Of a stretch of DNA of 64,000 nt, positions 40,837 through 49,359 are shown in pieces. The number at the start of each line of letters is the position of its first letter. Within the stretch, counting starts at the first letter, position 1. A program made the position numbers and the translations under genes. The notes beneath the pieces are model-generated. The model was not told the origin of the DNA and ran no database searches. It saw nothing but the letters and a program-made list of their open reading frames with translations. This stretch comes from Salinibacterium sp. dk2585 (lineage in GTDB: Bacteria > Actinomycetota > Actinomycetes > Actinomycetales > Microbacteriaceae): the NCBI RefSeq assembly GCF_008001035.1, contig NZ_CP042856.1, positions 186,001 to 250,000 on the forward strand, read 5' to 3'.

Positions 40837-41985
40837 ATGAACCACAGCACACGTCGTGCGGCGAGCATCGCCGCGACAGCACTCGCGGCAGGGCTCGTAC
40901 TCTCGGCCTGCTCAGCCGCCGGGGGCGACACCGATTCCGACACGGGGGGCGACGAGCTCACCGAGGTGAAGCTGCAGTTGCAGTGGCTGCCGCAGGGGCA
41001 GTTCGCTGGCTACTTCGCGGCAGACGAGCAGGGCTTCTTCGAGGAGGCAGGCCTCGACGTCGAGATCATCCCGAGTGGTGGCGACATCGTGCCGCAGGAT
41101 GCCCTCGCCAACGGCGACGTCGACTACGCGGTCGCGTGGGTGCCGAAGGTGCTCGGCTCGATCGAGGCTGGCGCCAACGTGACCAACATCGCGCAGATCT
41201 TCCAGCGCTCCGGCACCCTGCAGGTGTCGTGGGCCGACTCCGGCATCGACTCGGTCGCCGACTTCGAGGGCAAGAAGATCGGCAGCTGGGGCTTCGGCAA
41301 CGAGTGGGAGATCTTCGCTGCGATGGCGGAGGAGGGGCTCGACTCGACGACCGTCGAGATCATCACGCAGGACTTCAACATGAACGCCTTCCTCTCGGGC
41401 GACATCGATGCAGCCCAGGCGATGACCTACAACGAGTACGCGCAGCTGCTCGAAGCGGTCAACCCCGACACGGGCGAGCTCTACACGCCGGAGGACTTCA
41501 CCGTCATCAGCTACGAGGACACCGTCGGCGCGATGCTGCAGGACGCCATCTGGGCCGACACCGAGCGTCTCGAGAGCGACGAGGAGTATCAGGAGACGAC
41601 CGTCGCCTTCCTCAAGGCCGTCATCAAGGGCTGGGCCTACGCCGCCGACAACCCCGAGGAGGCCTCGGAGATGACCATCAACGCCGGTTCCGGCTGGGGC
41701 CCGAGCCACGAGCTGTGGATGGTTAACGAGACCAACAAGCTCATCTGGCCGGCAGAGAACGGCATCGGCTACATCGATGAAGCCGCATTCGAGGCGACTG
41801 TCGCGGCAGCGCTGAGCGCCACCAACGAGACCGGCGCGAGCCTCATCACCGAGGAACCGCCCGCCACCGCGTGGACCAACGAATACATCGAGCAGGCACT
41901 CGCCGAACTCGAGGAGGAAGGCGTCGACGTGAAGGGAGACGACTTCGAAGCCATCGAGGTCGAGCTGCTCGAGGGCGGCGCCTAG
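40837..41985 (+). CDS. ABC substrate-binding lipoprotein, NMT1/THI5-like (pyrimidine or related ring)
   Basis: A 382-residue lipoprotein: signal peptide with lipobox LSAC (Cys 25), then an NMT1/THI5-like fold. KLQLQWLPQGQFAGYFAADEQ, GLDVEIIPSGGDIVPQDAL and KKIGSWGFGNEWEIFAAMAE are characteristic of receptors for hydroxymethylpyrimidine and related heterocycles. The mature protein is very acidic. Ribosome site AGGAAGG. It should deliver the pathway substrate to the permeases. Confidence 0.88.
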   Translation: MNHSTRRAASIAATALAAGLVLSACSAAGGDTDSDTGGDELTEVKLQLQWLPQGQFAGYFAADEQGFFEEAGLDVEIIPSGGDIVPQDALANGDVDYAVAWVPKVLGSIEAGANVTNIAQIFQRSGTLQVSWADSGIDSVADFEGKKIGSWGFGNEWEIFAAMAEEGLDSTTVEIITQDFNMNAFLSGDIDAAQAMTYNEYAQLLEAVNPDTGELYTPEDFTVISYEDTVGAMLQDAIWADTERLESDEEYQETTVAFLKAVIKGWAYAADNPEEASEMTINAGSGWGPSHELWMVNETNKLIWPAENGIGYIDEAAFEATVAAALSATNETGASLITEEPPATAWTNEYIEQALAELEEEGVDVKGDDFEAIEVELLEGGA

Positions 41986-41993
41986 CAAGCACC

Positions 41994-42028
41994 GGCCGGG
42001 CGGTCGAGCACTCCTCGGCCGCCCGGCC
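41994..42028 (+). promoter_or_regulatory. Strong hairpin between receptor and aminotransferase genes
   Basis: GGCCGGGCGG (41994-42003) pairs with CCGCCCGGCC (42019-42028), and the stem extends inward by five more pairs including one G-U. It may partly terminate transcription or stabilise the receptor mRNA. Confidence 0.5.
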
Positions 42029-42051
42029 ACCAACGTCAACAGAAAGCAGGC

Positions 42052-43383
42052 GTGACCCCCATGAACGACCGCACCAGCATCCCAAATGAGCGCATCGTCG
42101 CGCTCGACCGCGCCCACGTCTTCCACTCCTGGTCTGCGCAGGGCGCCCTCGCGCCGCTCGTCATCACGGGAGGCTCAGGGACCCGCGCCTGGGATGACGA
42201 GGGCACCACCTACCTCGACTTCTCGAGCCAGCTCATCAACCTCAACATTGGGCACCAGCATCCGGCGGTCATCGCGGCAATCGTGGAGCAGGCGCGCCAG
42301 CTCACGACGGTCGCCCCCGCCACCGCCAATCTTGCCCGCGGGGAGGCCGCCCAGCGCATCGTCGCGCGGGCGCCCGAGGGCTTCAACAAGGTGTTCTTCA
42401 CCAACGGTGGTGCGGATGCCAACGAGAACGCCATCCGCATGGCCCGCCTGCACACGGGGCGCGACACCGTGCTCTCGACCTACCGTTCGTACCACGGCAA
42501 CACTGGTGCGGCGATCGTCGCGACGGGGGACTGGCGGCGGATGCCCAACCAGTACGCCCGCGGACACGTGCATTTCTGGGGGCCCTACCTCTACCGCTCC
42601 GAGTTCTGGGCAACGACGCCCGAGCAGGAATCGGAGCGGGCACTGCGGCACCTCGAACGCACCATCCAGGGCGAGGGACCGCAAACGATCGCGGCGATCC
42701 TGCTCGAGACGGTGCCGGGAACCGCGGGCATCCTGCCGCCACCCCCCGGCTACCTGGCGGGCGTGCGGGAGCTCTGCGACCGTTACGGCATCGTGCTGAT
42801 CCTCGACGAGGTCATGGCGGGCTTCGGCCGCACGGGCCGCTGGTTCGCGTTCGACGGCTACGACGTCGTGCCCGACCTGATCACCTTCGCCAAAGGGGTC
42901 AACTCCGGCTACGTGCCGGTCGGGGGCGTGATCATCTCCGACGAGATCGCCGCCGACTTCGACGACACCGTCTTTCCCGGCGGGCTCACCTACAGCGGGC
43001 ATCCGCTCGCAATGGCGTCGATCATCGGCGCGCTCGACGCGATGGAGCGCGAGGGCATCGTCGACAACGCCGCCCGCATCGGTGAGGAAGCGATCCGGCC
43101 GGCGCTCGAATCACTCGCGCAGAAGCATCCGATCGTCGGCGAGGTGCGCGGCGAGGGCGTCTTCTGGGCGATCGAGCTCGTCGCCGAGCGGGAGAGCCGC
43201 GAACCCCTGCCCGCGGAGGCTATGGGCCGCATCAAGAGCGAACTACTTGCCCGCCGGCTGCTCGCGATCGTGCAAGACAACCGCATCCACGTCGTGCCCC
43301 CCTGCGTCGTCACTGATGACGAGGTGGCGGAGGCCGTCGCAATCTACGACGAGGTGCTCGCCCTCGTCGGTACCGCGGGTTGA
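42052..43383 (+). CDS. Class III PLP aminotransferase, probably beta-alanine (omega-amino acid) transaminase
   Basis: A 443-residue fold-type I aminotransferase. Blocks: LDFSSQLINLNIGHQHPAV, KVFFTNGGADANENAIRMAR, STYRSYHGNTGAA, LLETVPGTAGI, LILDEVMAGFGRTGRW, and the PLP Lys in LITFAKGVNSGYVPVGG. In this operon it would convert beta-alanine to malonate semialdehyde, or 3-aminoisobutyrate to methylmalonate semialdehyde. GTG at 42052 has a GAAAG site; an ATG at 42061 is nearly as good. The semialdehyde dehydrogenase follows. Confidence 0.88.
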   Translation: MTPMNDRTSIPNERIVALDRAHVFHSWSAQGALAPLVITGGSGTRAWDDEGTTYLDFSSQLINLNIGHQHPAVIAAIVEQARQLTTVAPATANLARGEAAQRIVARAPEGFNKVFFTNGGADANENAIRMARLHTGRDTVLSTYRSYHGNTGAAIVATGDWRRMPNQYARGHVHFWGPYLYRSEFWATTPEQESERALRHLERTIQGEGPQTIAAILLETVPGTAGILPPPPGYLAGVRELCDRYGIVLILDEVMAGFGRTGRWFAFDGYDVVPDLITFAKGVNSGYVPVGGVIISDEIAADFDDTVFPGGLTYSGHPLAMASIIGALDAMEREGIVDNAARIGEEAIRPALESLAQKHPIVGEVRGEGVFWAIELVAERESREPLPAEAMGRIKSELLARRLLAIVQDNRIHVVPPCVVTDDEVAEAVAIYDEVLALVGTAG

Positions 43384-43441
43384 GTAGGCCCGCCAGGGCC
43401 ATATCGAGACCCCCACGCTTTCTTCGAACAAAGGAACCACA

Positions 43442-44935
43442 ATGACCATCACGCTCAACCACTGGATCAACGGGGCCGACGCCGAGGGCACCTCCCCGCG
43501 CACCTCGCCTGTCTTCAATCCCGCCCGCGGCGAGGTCAGCAAGACTGTGCGACTTGCGAGCGTTGCGGATGTCGACACCGCCGTCGCTGCCGCGCGCGAG
43601 GCCTTCCCCGCGTGGCGGGCCGCATCGCTCGCCAAGCGGCAGGGCATCCTGTTCACCTTCCGCGAGCTGCTCAACCAGCGGCAGGGCGAGCTGGCCGACA
43701 TCCTCACCTCCGAGCACGGCAAGGTGACCTCGGATGCGCTCGGCGAGATCGCGCGCGGCCTCGAGGTCGTCGAGTTCGCGCTCGGCATGCCGCACCTGCT
43801 CAAGGGTGACTACAGCGAGAACGTCTCCACGGGGGTCGACGTCTACACGCTGCGACAGCCACTTGGCGTGGTGGGCATCATCAGCCCCTTCAACTTCCCT
43901 GCCATGGTGCCCCTCTGGTTCTTCCCGATCGCGCTCGCGGCAGGCAACACGGTCGTGCTGAAGCCGAGCGAGAAAGACCCCTCGGCGGCGAACTGGATGG
44001 CATCGCTGCTCGCCGAGGCCGGCCTGCCGGCGGGCGTGTTCAACGTGGTCCACGGTGACAAGGAGGCGGTCGATGCGCTGCTGGAGCACCCGGATGTCGC
44101 CTCCATCTCCTTCGTCGGCTCCACCCCGATCGCCAAGTACATCTACGAGACCGCGTCATCGCATGGCAAGCGGGTGCAGGCCCTCGGCGGTGCCAAGAAC
44201 CACATGCTGGTGCTGCCGGATGCCGACCTCGACCTGGCCGCGGATGCCGCCGTCAACGCCGGCTTCGGTTCGGCGGGCGAACGTTGCATGGCGATCAGCG
44301 TCATCCTCGCGGTCGAACCTGTCGCCGACGAGTTGATCTCCCGCATCACCTCCCGCATGCAGGGCCTCAAGGTCGGCGACGGAATGCGCGGATGCGACAT
44401 GGGCCCGCTCATCACGGAGGCGCACCGCGACAAGGTCGCCTCCTACATCGACGTCGCCGAAAACGACGGGGCGACCGTCGTGGTCGACGGGCGCGGCGTG
44501 GAGGTCGATGGCGAGGCATCCGGTTTCTGGCTCGGACCGACCCTCTTCGACAAGGTCTCGACCGAGTCGGCCGTCTACCGGGACGAGATCTTCGGCCCCG
44601 TGCTGTCGATCGTGCGCGTCGCCTCCTACGACGAGGGCCTCGCCATCATCAACGACTCCCAGTACGGCAACGGCACCGCCATCTTCACGAACGACGGTGG
44701 GGCGGCGCGTCGCTTCCAAAACGAGGTGCAGGTGGGCATGGTCGGCATCAATGTGCCCATCCCGGTGCCCGTCGCCTACCACTCCTTCGGCGGGTGGAAG
44801 GACTCGCTCTTCGGTGACGCCAAGGCCTACGGTCCGTCAGGTATCGCGTTCTTCACGCGCGAGAAGGCCGTGACGTCGCGCTGGCTCGACCCCTCGCACG
44901 GCGGCATCAACCTGGGCTTCCCGCAGCATGACTGA
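43442..44935 (+). CDS. mmsA: CoA-acylating methylmalonate/malonate-semialdehyde dehydrogenase
   Basis: A 497-residue aldehyde dehydrogenase forming acetyl-CoA or propionyl-CoA with NAD and CoA. Family features: FNPARGEVSKTVRLA near the N terminus, IISPFNFPAMVPLWFFPIALA, FVGSTPIAKYIYETASSHGKRVQALGGAKNH, and catalytic Cys 282 in GSAGERCMAIS; the general-base Glu of ordinary aldehyde dehydrogenases is replaced, as expected for MMSDH. VPIPVPVAYHSFGGWKDSLFG is also typical. An AAAGGAA site precedes the ATG. It completes the path from pyrimidine carbon to central metabolism. Confidence 0.94.
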   Translation: MTITLNHWINGADAEGTSPRTSPVFNPARGEVSKTVRLASVADVDTAVAAAREAFPAWRAASLAKRQGILFTFRELLNQRQGELADILTSEHGKVTSDALGEIARGLEVVEFALGMPHLLKGDYSENVSTGVDVYTLRQPLGVVGIISPFNFPAMVPLWFFPIALAAGNTVVLKPSEKDPSAANWMASLLAEAGLPAGVFNVVHGDKEAVDALLEHPDVASISFVGSTPIAKYIYETASSHGKRVQALGGAKNHMLVLPDADLDLAADAAVNAGFGSAGERCMAISVILAVEPVADELISRITSRMQGLKVGDGMRGCDMGPLITEAHRDKVASYIDVAENDGATVVVDGRGVEVDGEASGFWLGPTLFDKVSTESAVYRDEIFGPVLSIVRVASYDEGLAIINDSQYGNGTAIFTNDGGAARRFQNEVQVGMVGINVPIPVPVAYHSFGGWKDSLFGDAKAYGPSGIAFFTREKAVTSRWLDPSHGGINLGFPQHD

Positions 44936-44951
44936 CCGCCTGCACGGGGCT

Positions 44952-45464
44952 TCAGCGGCTCGGCTTGACCCCCTCGAGGGCCGAGCCGTCGCCCATGCTG
45001 TCGGAGGTGATGACGCTGAGTTTGCCGTTGGTCTCCAGCACGACCGCTGCCACCCGTGACACGTCACCTGTGCCGGTGCCGCGGATGGCCTGACGCACCT
45101 CGGAACGGGTGAGGCGGTTTCGCCGGATCGCCTCGTCGCGGTATTCACCATCGCAGACAAGGAGCACGGGGCTGGCCGTGAAGAACGAACGCATGGGCGG
45201 CCAGAGCGCCGACAGCAGCGCCACGACCAGTTGCAACCCGGCGAGGAGGGCGAGCGCCACCATCCCCTCCGCCCACGACACATCGACGCTGAGCAGGATC
45301 GTGGCGAGGGTTGACCCGATCGCGACGGTCACGATGAAGTCGAAGGTGTTCAGCTGGCTGAGGGTGCGCTTGCCGGTGACCCTGAGCACGACGATGAGGC
45401 CGACGTACGCGGCTGTGCCGACCAGGAGGGTGCGGATGATGTCAGACCAGTTGTCGAACCACAT
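44952..45464 (-). CDS. DUF421 (YetF-like) membrane protein
   Basis: A 170-residue protein: three N-terminal helices (residues 10-80) with YVGLIVVLRVTGKRTLSQLNTFDFIVTVAIGS, the hallmark of DUF421, then a small cytoplasmic domain (LLVCDGEYRDEAIRRNRLTRSEVRQAIRGTG). The family has no firm function; some members are spore or stress related. It converges on mmsA across 16 bases and is divergent from pyrE. Confidence 0.88.
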   Translation of the reverse strand: MWFDNWSDIIRTLLVGTAAYVGLIVVLRVTGKRTLSQLNTFDFIVTVAIGSTLATILLSVDVSWAEGMVALALLAGLQLVVALLSALWPPMRSFFTASPVLLVCDGEYRDEAIRRNRLTRSEVRQAIRGTGTGDVSRVAAVVLETNGKLSVITSDSMGDGSALEGVKPSR

Positions 45465-45508
45465 GCGTCGGGCCTACCACGGCTGCCTACAAGGCGCGTG
45501 AACCCCGA

Positions 45509-45520
45509 TACAATCGCCGG
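45509..45520 (+). promoter_or_regulatory. -10 box TACAAT of a leaderless promoter for pyrE
   Basis: TACAAT at 45509-45514, six bases, then GTG. It is the best -10 match among the leaderless promoters here. Confidence 0.65.
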
Positions 45521-46075
45521 GTGACGGATGCCAGGCAGCAGCTCATTGAGTACATCAAGACCGACGCGGTCTTCCACGGGGACTTCACCCTCACGAGCGG
45601 CAAGAAGGCGAGCTACTACGTTGACCTGCGCAAGGTGAGCCTCGACCACCGCGTCGCCCCGCTGATCGGCCAGGTCATGCTCGACCTGATCGCCGATATC
45701 CCGGATGTGTCGGCCGTCGGTGGCCTCACCATGGGGGCTGACCCCATCGCATCTGCTGTGCTCCACCAGGGTGCCGCACGTGGTGCCGCCTACGACGCCT
45801 TCGTCGTGCGCAAGGAGCCCAAGGACCACGGTCGCGGCCGCCAGGTCGAGGGGCCGGATGTCACGGGCAAGCGCGTCATCGTGCTGGAAGACACCTCTAC
45901 GACGGGTGGCTCCCCGCTCAAGGCGGCCGAAGCGCTCGAGAAGGTTGGCGCGATCATCGCTGGCGTCGCGGTCGTCGTCGACCGGGACACGGGTGCCAAG
46001 GAGATCATCGAGAAGGCTGGCTACCCGTACTACGCGGCCATCACGCTCGGCGACCTGGGCCTCACGAAGGAGTAG
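45521..46075 (+). CDS. pyrE: Orotate phosphoribosyltransferase
   Basis: A 184-residue enzyme joining orotate and PRPP to give OMP in de novo UMP synthesis. Motifs: FTLTSGKKASYYVDLRKVSLD, VGGLTMGADPIASAV, FVVRKEPKDHGRGRQVEG, and the PRPP loop VIVLEDTSTTGGSPLKAAE. Length and motifs are standard. Leaderless GTG start. It is followed after three bases by an unrelated membrane protein gene. De novo synthesis here sits apart from the pyrimidine breakdown operon and on its own promoter. Confidence 0.95.
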   Translation: MTDARQQLIEYIKTDAVFHGDFTLTSGKKASYYVDLRKVSLDHRVAPLIGQVMLDLIADIPDVSAVGGLTMGADPIASAVLHQGAARGAAYDAFVVRKEPKDHGRGRQVEGPDVTGKRVIVLEDTSTTGGSPLKAAEALEKVGAIIAGVAVVVDRDTGAKEIIEKAGYPYYAAITLGDLGLTKE

Positions 46076-46078
46076 CCC

Positions 46079-47086
46079 GTGGGCAAGCGCGAGGAGGATG
46101 AAGCCGCCGGCGGCGGGCTCGATGACCTCTTCGGCGCCGAGAAGTTCCGCGAATACGACGACAGCATCAACCCCTTCGTTGCGCCGCCACCCACCGCGCC
46201 CGTGAGGGTGGTGACGCCGGACCTTCCGCTTCCCGCGGAGGAGCCCGCGCCCGTCCACCACCGCCTCTCGCCCACCGTGGCGATGCCGGTTGTGGAGGAG
46301 GAGCGTGGGCCCATTCACGACCGCTTCTCGCCCACCGTGGCGATGCCCACTGTCGGCGAAGAGCGCGGGCCTGTGCATGACCGCCTGTCGGCGACTGTCG
46401 CGATGACCGTTGTCCAGGCATCCGGAGCTCCCTCCGGTGAGGAGACCGTGGCAATGCCGGTCACGCCGCTCACAGATGCGGCCCCGGCAACCGGCACCAG
46501 CCCCACAGCAGCGGGCAGCGCGGTGGCCCCGCAACCCAGCGGGAGTCTCTGGACGCGCCTCGGCATGCGCGCCCGCGTGCTCGTCGGCGTCGGCGGCGGA
46601 GCAGCCCTCACCCTGCTCCTCGTGGGACTCTACGCGCTCGGCACCACGCTCGGCGGCGGCCCGGATGCGGCGACCGCCGACGGCGCGGGAGCCGAGGCAT
46701 CCGTCACCGCGCTCGAGCCGGGCGTGCACCCCTGGACCGCGCTGCAGGGCGGCGAATGCCTCGACCCCATGGACAGCGTGTGGGCCGAAGAGTTCACGGT
46801 CGTCGAGTGCGACGCGCCCCACGCCGGCCAGTTTCTCTACGGCGGGCAGGTCGGCCCTGAGGTGACCGTGTACCTCGACGCCGAGGGCTGGCAGGGGCTC
46901 ACGACCACGCTGTGCGACGCGGGCGAACTGCTCGACCTCGACGCGGCATCCGCCATCACCGACCTCGAGTGGCAGCTCACCTACGCGGGCGATGCCACCG
47001 AGTGGGCGAACGGCGACCGCAGCTACGGATGCTTCGTCAGCCGCACCTCGGGCGAACCGCTGACGGGGTCGCTGCTCGCGGGGTAG
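46079..47086 (+). CDS. Single-pass membrane protein with tandem TVAM repeats and a septum-formation-like outer domain
   Basis: A 335-residue protein. The cytoplasmic N terminus (1-160) is Pro/Glu/Asp rich and holds three 20-residue tandem repeats (about 59-113), each with a TVAM core (Thr 66, 86, 106); a fourth TVAM lies at Thr 123. A hydrophobic helix follows at about 172-193. The extracytoplasmic part (GGECLDPMDS, FTVVECDAPHAGQFLYGG, TTLCDAGELLD, SYGCFVSR) has four Cys in the pattern of Septum_form-type domains. The TVAM Thr residues could be Ser/Thr kinase or FHA docking sites (inference). The GTG start has AAGGAG seven bases upstream. Confidence 0.75.
   Translation: MGKREEDEAAGGGLDDLFGAEKFREYDDSINPFVAPPPTAPVRVVTPDLPLPAEEPAPVHHRLSPTVAMPVVEEERGPIHDRFSPTVAMPTVGEERGPVHDRLSATVAMTVVQASGAPSGEETVAMPVTPLTDAAPATGTSPTAAGSAVAPQPSGSLWTRLGMRARVLVGVGGGAALTLLLVGLYALGTTLGGGPDAATADGAGAEASVTALEPGVHPWTALQGGECLDPMDSVWAEEFTVVECDAPHAGQFLYGGQVGPEVTVYLDAEGWQGLTTTLCDAGELLDLDAASAITDLEWQLTYAGDATEWANGDRSYGCFVSRTSGEPLTGSLLAG
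46253..46417 (+). repeat. Coding tandem repeat, 60-bp period (two full copies and a partial third)
   Basis: Each unit encodes a variant of P-V/I-H-x-R-L/F-S-P-T-V-A-M-P with an E-E-R-G end. The DNA copies have diverged at third positions while the TVAM core is kept. Confidence 0.7.
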
Positions 47087-47205
47087 CGCGGCTCGCAGTT
47101 CGTGGCTCGCGTCTTGTGGCTCCGCGGGTCTCGCTGTCTGCCGCGCCCTCGACACCTGGCGGCGCGCGTGCGCCCCCTTCGCTCATTCATACGTTCGCAG
47201 ATAGA

Positions 47206-47225
47206 CGCTCGATATATATCGAGCG
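47206..47225. promoter_or_regulatory. 20-bp perfect palindrome, probable PadR operator
   Basis: CGCTCGATATATATCGAGCG lies over the -35/spacer region of the PadR gene promoter, so it is well placed for autorepression. Confidence 0.6.
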
Positions 47226-47231
47226 ATTGAG

Positions 47232-47243
47232 TATGCTCGCCCC
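47232..47243 (+). promoter_or_regulatory. -10 box TATGCT of a leaderless promoter for the PadR gene
   Basis: TATGCT at 47232-47237, six bases, then ATG. Confidence 0.55.
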
Positions 47244-47585
47244 ATGGCAGAGATGCGCGAACCCACCTTTCTCATCCTCACTGCGCTCGCAGAGGGGCGA
47301 AAGCATGGCTATGCCCTCATCGCCGGCGCGGCCACCCTCTCGGGAGGGCGGGTCGCCGTCAAGGTCGGCACGCTCTATGCGGCCCTCGACCGGCTGCAGG
47401 AGCAGGGCCGCGTGGCGGAGGCGGGTGAAGAGGTGGTCGACGGACGACTCCGCCGGTACTACGAGTTGACGGATGCCGGTGCGCGCGACCTCGCCGAGGA
47501 GGTCGGCCGACTGGAGCGGAACGCGCGGCAGGCGCGCCAGAGTCTTGCCCGCCGTGGTGTCGCGATCGCGGGGGCCGGCGCATGA
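47244..47585 (+). CDS. PadR-family transcriptional regulator
   Basis: A 113-residue short PadR (subfamily 2 type): winged helix with FLILTALAEGRKHGYALIAGA, VAVKVGTLYAALDRLQEQGRVAEAGE and RRYYELTDAGARDLAEEVGRL, then a short dimerisation helix. It overlaps the next membrane protein gene (ATGA), the usual PadR-plus-membrane-protein pair in actinobacteria. A perfect 20-bp palindrome lies in its promoter. Confidence 0.92.
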   Translation: MAEMREPTFLILTALAEGRKHGYALIAGAATLSGGRVAVKVGTLYAALDRLQEQGRVAEAGEEVVDGRLRRYYELTDAGARDLAEEVGRLERNARQARQSLARRGVAIAGAGA

Positions 47586-48553
47586 GCGCGGCACTCGAAC
47601 AGCGCTACCGCCGAGCACTGCGCTGGTACCCGGCGCAGTGGCGCGCGCGGCACGAGGAGGTCGTGCTCTCAACCTTGTTGGATGGGGCCGACGCGGAGGG
47701 GCGCGCAACGCCCGGTCGGGGCGAGCTGCTGAACCTCGCGGTGACCGGTCTCGCCGCGCGAGCATCCGGCTTGCTGCCCCTCGCTGTGCGGGACATGATC
47801 GCCACCGTCTCGCTCGCGACTGGCACTGTGCTGGCCATCACGTTCCTCTTCGTCTACTCCTGGGCGCCGTGGGTCACGGAGCCCATCGCTGGCGGCTCTG
47901 CGTTCGGGCCATTCCGTGACCCCGGTGTCCTCGTCTATGGACTCTGGCCGTTCGCCTACGTCCTCTTCCTGTTGCGTCGCCGCGTCGCTATGCGGTGGAT
48001 GCTGGGAGTCGCCGCCATCGCGGCGCCGCTCCTCCGCGCCGCCAACTGGGTGCAGGGCGACGTGTGGAGCGGGCCCATGACGACCACACTCGGCGTGCTC
48101 ATGATGCTCGCGGTGGGCGCGCTGCTGGGGGTGCCCGAGCGCCGCGCCAAGATGGCCATGGCGCTCGGCTACGCGACCGCGATCTGTGTCGTCATCGTGC
48201 AGACGACGGGAAGCATCAGGCATGTCGAAGTCTGGGAGCGAGCCTTCTGGCTGCTGCACAGCTCACCCATTGAGTGGATCGTCCTCGGGACGCTCGCTGC
48301 CGCGGTCGTGTTGGGCATCATCCGCCGACCGCATGCGGCAGTCTTCGCCGTGGTGCTTGCGGCGCCGTGGATGCTCGCGGTCGGCTTCGCCGCGCTGCGC
48401 ACCGATTTCTCGGCGACGGCAGGCCTCGCCCTGTATGCCGCCGTGCTTGCGGCTGCGGCATCCGTCGTGGTGCTGGCCGTCCGACGCTCGCAGGCGGCGT
48501 TGCGGCGGTCGCCTCAGTCGAGCGGGTCCTCCGCGAGGTCGCGCACGGAGTAG
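47582..48553 (+). CDS. PadR-linked integral membrane protein
   Basis: A 323-residue protein. The cytoplasmic N terminus LEQRYRRALRWYPAQWRARHEEVVLSTLLDGADAEGR is typical of membrane proteins paired with PadR regulators in actinobacteria. About seven or eight hydrophobic helices follow (from residue 65 on), and the C-terminal tail is basic and Ser-rich. It lacks transport motifs and has no assigned function. The last 40 bases overlap the convergent PIG-L gene. Confidence 0.72.
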   Translation: MSAALEQRYRRALRWYPAQWRARHEEVVLSTLLDGADAEGRATPGRGELLNLAVTGLAARASGLLPLAVRDMIATVSLATGTVLAITFLFVYSWAPWVTEPIAGGSAFGPFRDPGVLVYGLWPFAYVLFLLRRRVAMRWMLGVAAIAAPLLRAANWVQGDVWSGPMTTTLGVLMMLAVGALLGVPERRAKMAMALGYATAICVVIVQTTGSIRHVEVWERAFWLLHSSPIEWIVLGTLAAAVVLGIIRRPHAAVFAVVLAAPWMLAVGFAALRTDFSATAGLALYAAVLAAAASVVVLAVRRSQAALRRSPQSSGSSARSRTE

Positions 48554-49359
48554 AACTCGCTGTCCCAGAGGGCGTAGATGAGCCAGGTGGGCAGGATGTA
48601 GGTCTCCTGCATGTAGTTCTCCTGCGAAGCGTGGATGGCCCAGCCCTCGTGCTTCTTCTGCACCTCGGCGGGCATCGAGTGGGTCGGCTCGGGCTGGTTC
48701 TCGGCAACGAACGCTCCCGCATCCCCGCCGAACATGGTGAGCGCCTTGGTGGGGCTGATCGTGTAGACGACGTGGCTGGGGCCCGTGTATGCACCGTCGT
48801 CTTCCGCGACCTGGAGGATCGCCAACTCGGTGATGCGGCCCATCTCCATGTGATCCTTGTGGCCGGTGGCTCCGCTTTCGGGCCAGAAGGCGACCACAAC
48901 ATCCGGCTTCTGCTGGCGCAGCACGTCGGCAACGCGCTCGACGAGCTCCTCCTCCTCGGACTGCGGCACCCCGCCATCCGGGTAGTCCCACACCTCGTGG
49001 CCGTCGACGCCCATGTTGAAGCTGTTCTTGAGCGACTCGGCCATCCGCACCGTGCCGAGGTCCTTCTGCCGTGCGACGACGGGCACCTGTGTGCCCGCCT
49101 CGCCCCGCGTCGCCGTGACCATGTACGTGTACGCGTCATCGTGCGTCTTCGCGCGGGTGAAGAGACCGTTGACGGTCTGCTCGTCATCCGGATGCGCGAA
49201 GATCCCGACGACCCGCGTGCCGCCCACCTCGCCGATCACCGAGTCGACGCCCTGCGCGCTCGGCTCATGGAACAGGCTCCGCCCGAACCAGTACACGCCG
49301 CCGACGGCGACGATCAGGATGCTCGCGACGATGATGAGCGCGACGGTGCGCTTGCGCAT
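48514..49359 (-). CDS. Membrane-anchored PIG-L family deacetylase (LmbE-like)
   Basis: A 281-residue zinc deacetylase with an N-terminal membrane anchor (residues 6-26), so its domain probably faces outside. Zn motifs: VVGIFAHPDDEQ (about 52-62) and HKDHMEMG; VVAFWPESGATGHKDH is the standard second motif. The family removes N-acetyl from GlcNAc-linked substrates, as in mycothiol and lincomycin pathways, but the membrane anchor argues against MshB. Ribosome site GGAG before the ATG. It overlaps the convergent PadR-linked gene by 40 bases. Confidence 0.85.
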   Translation of the reverse strand: MRKRTVALIIVASILIVAVGGVYWFGRSLFHEPSAQGVDSVIGEVGGTRVVGIFAHPDDEQTVNGLFTRAKTHDDAYTYMVTATRGEAGTQVPVVARQKDLGTVRMAESLKNSFNMGVDGHEVWDYPDGGVPQSEEEELVERVADVLRQQKPDVVVAFWPESGATGHKDHMEMGRITELAILQVAEDDGAYTGPSHVVYTISPTKALTMFGGDAGAFVAENQPEPTHSMPAEVQKKHEGWAIHASQENYMQETYILPTWLIYALWDSEFYSVRDLAEDPLD

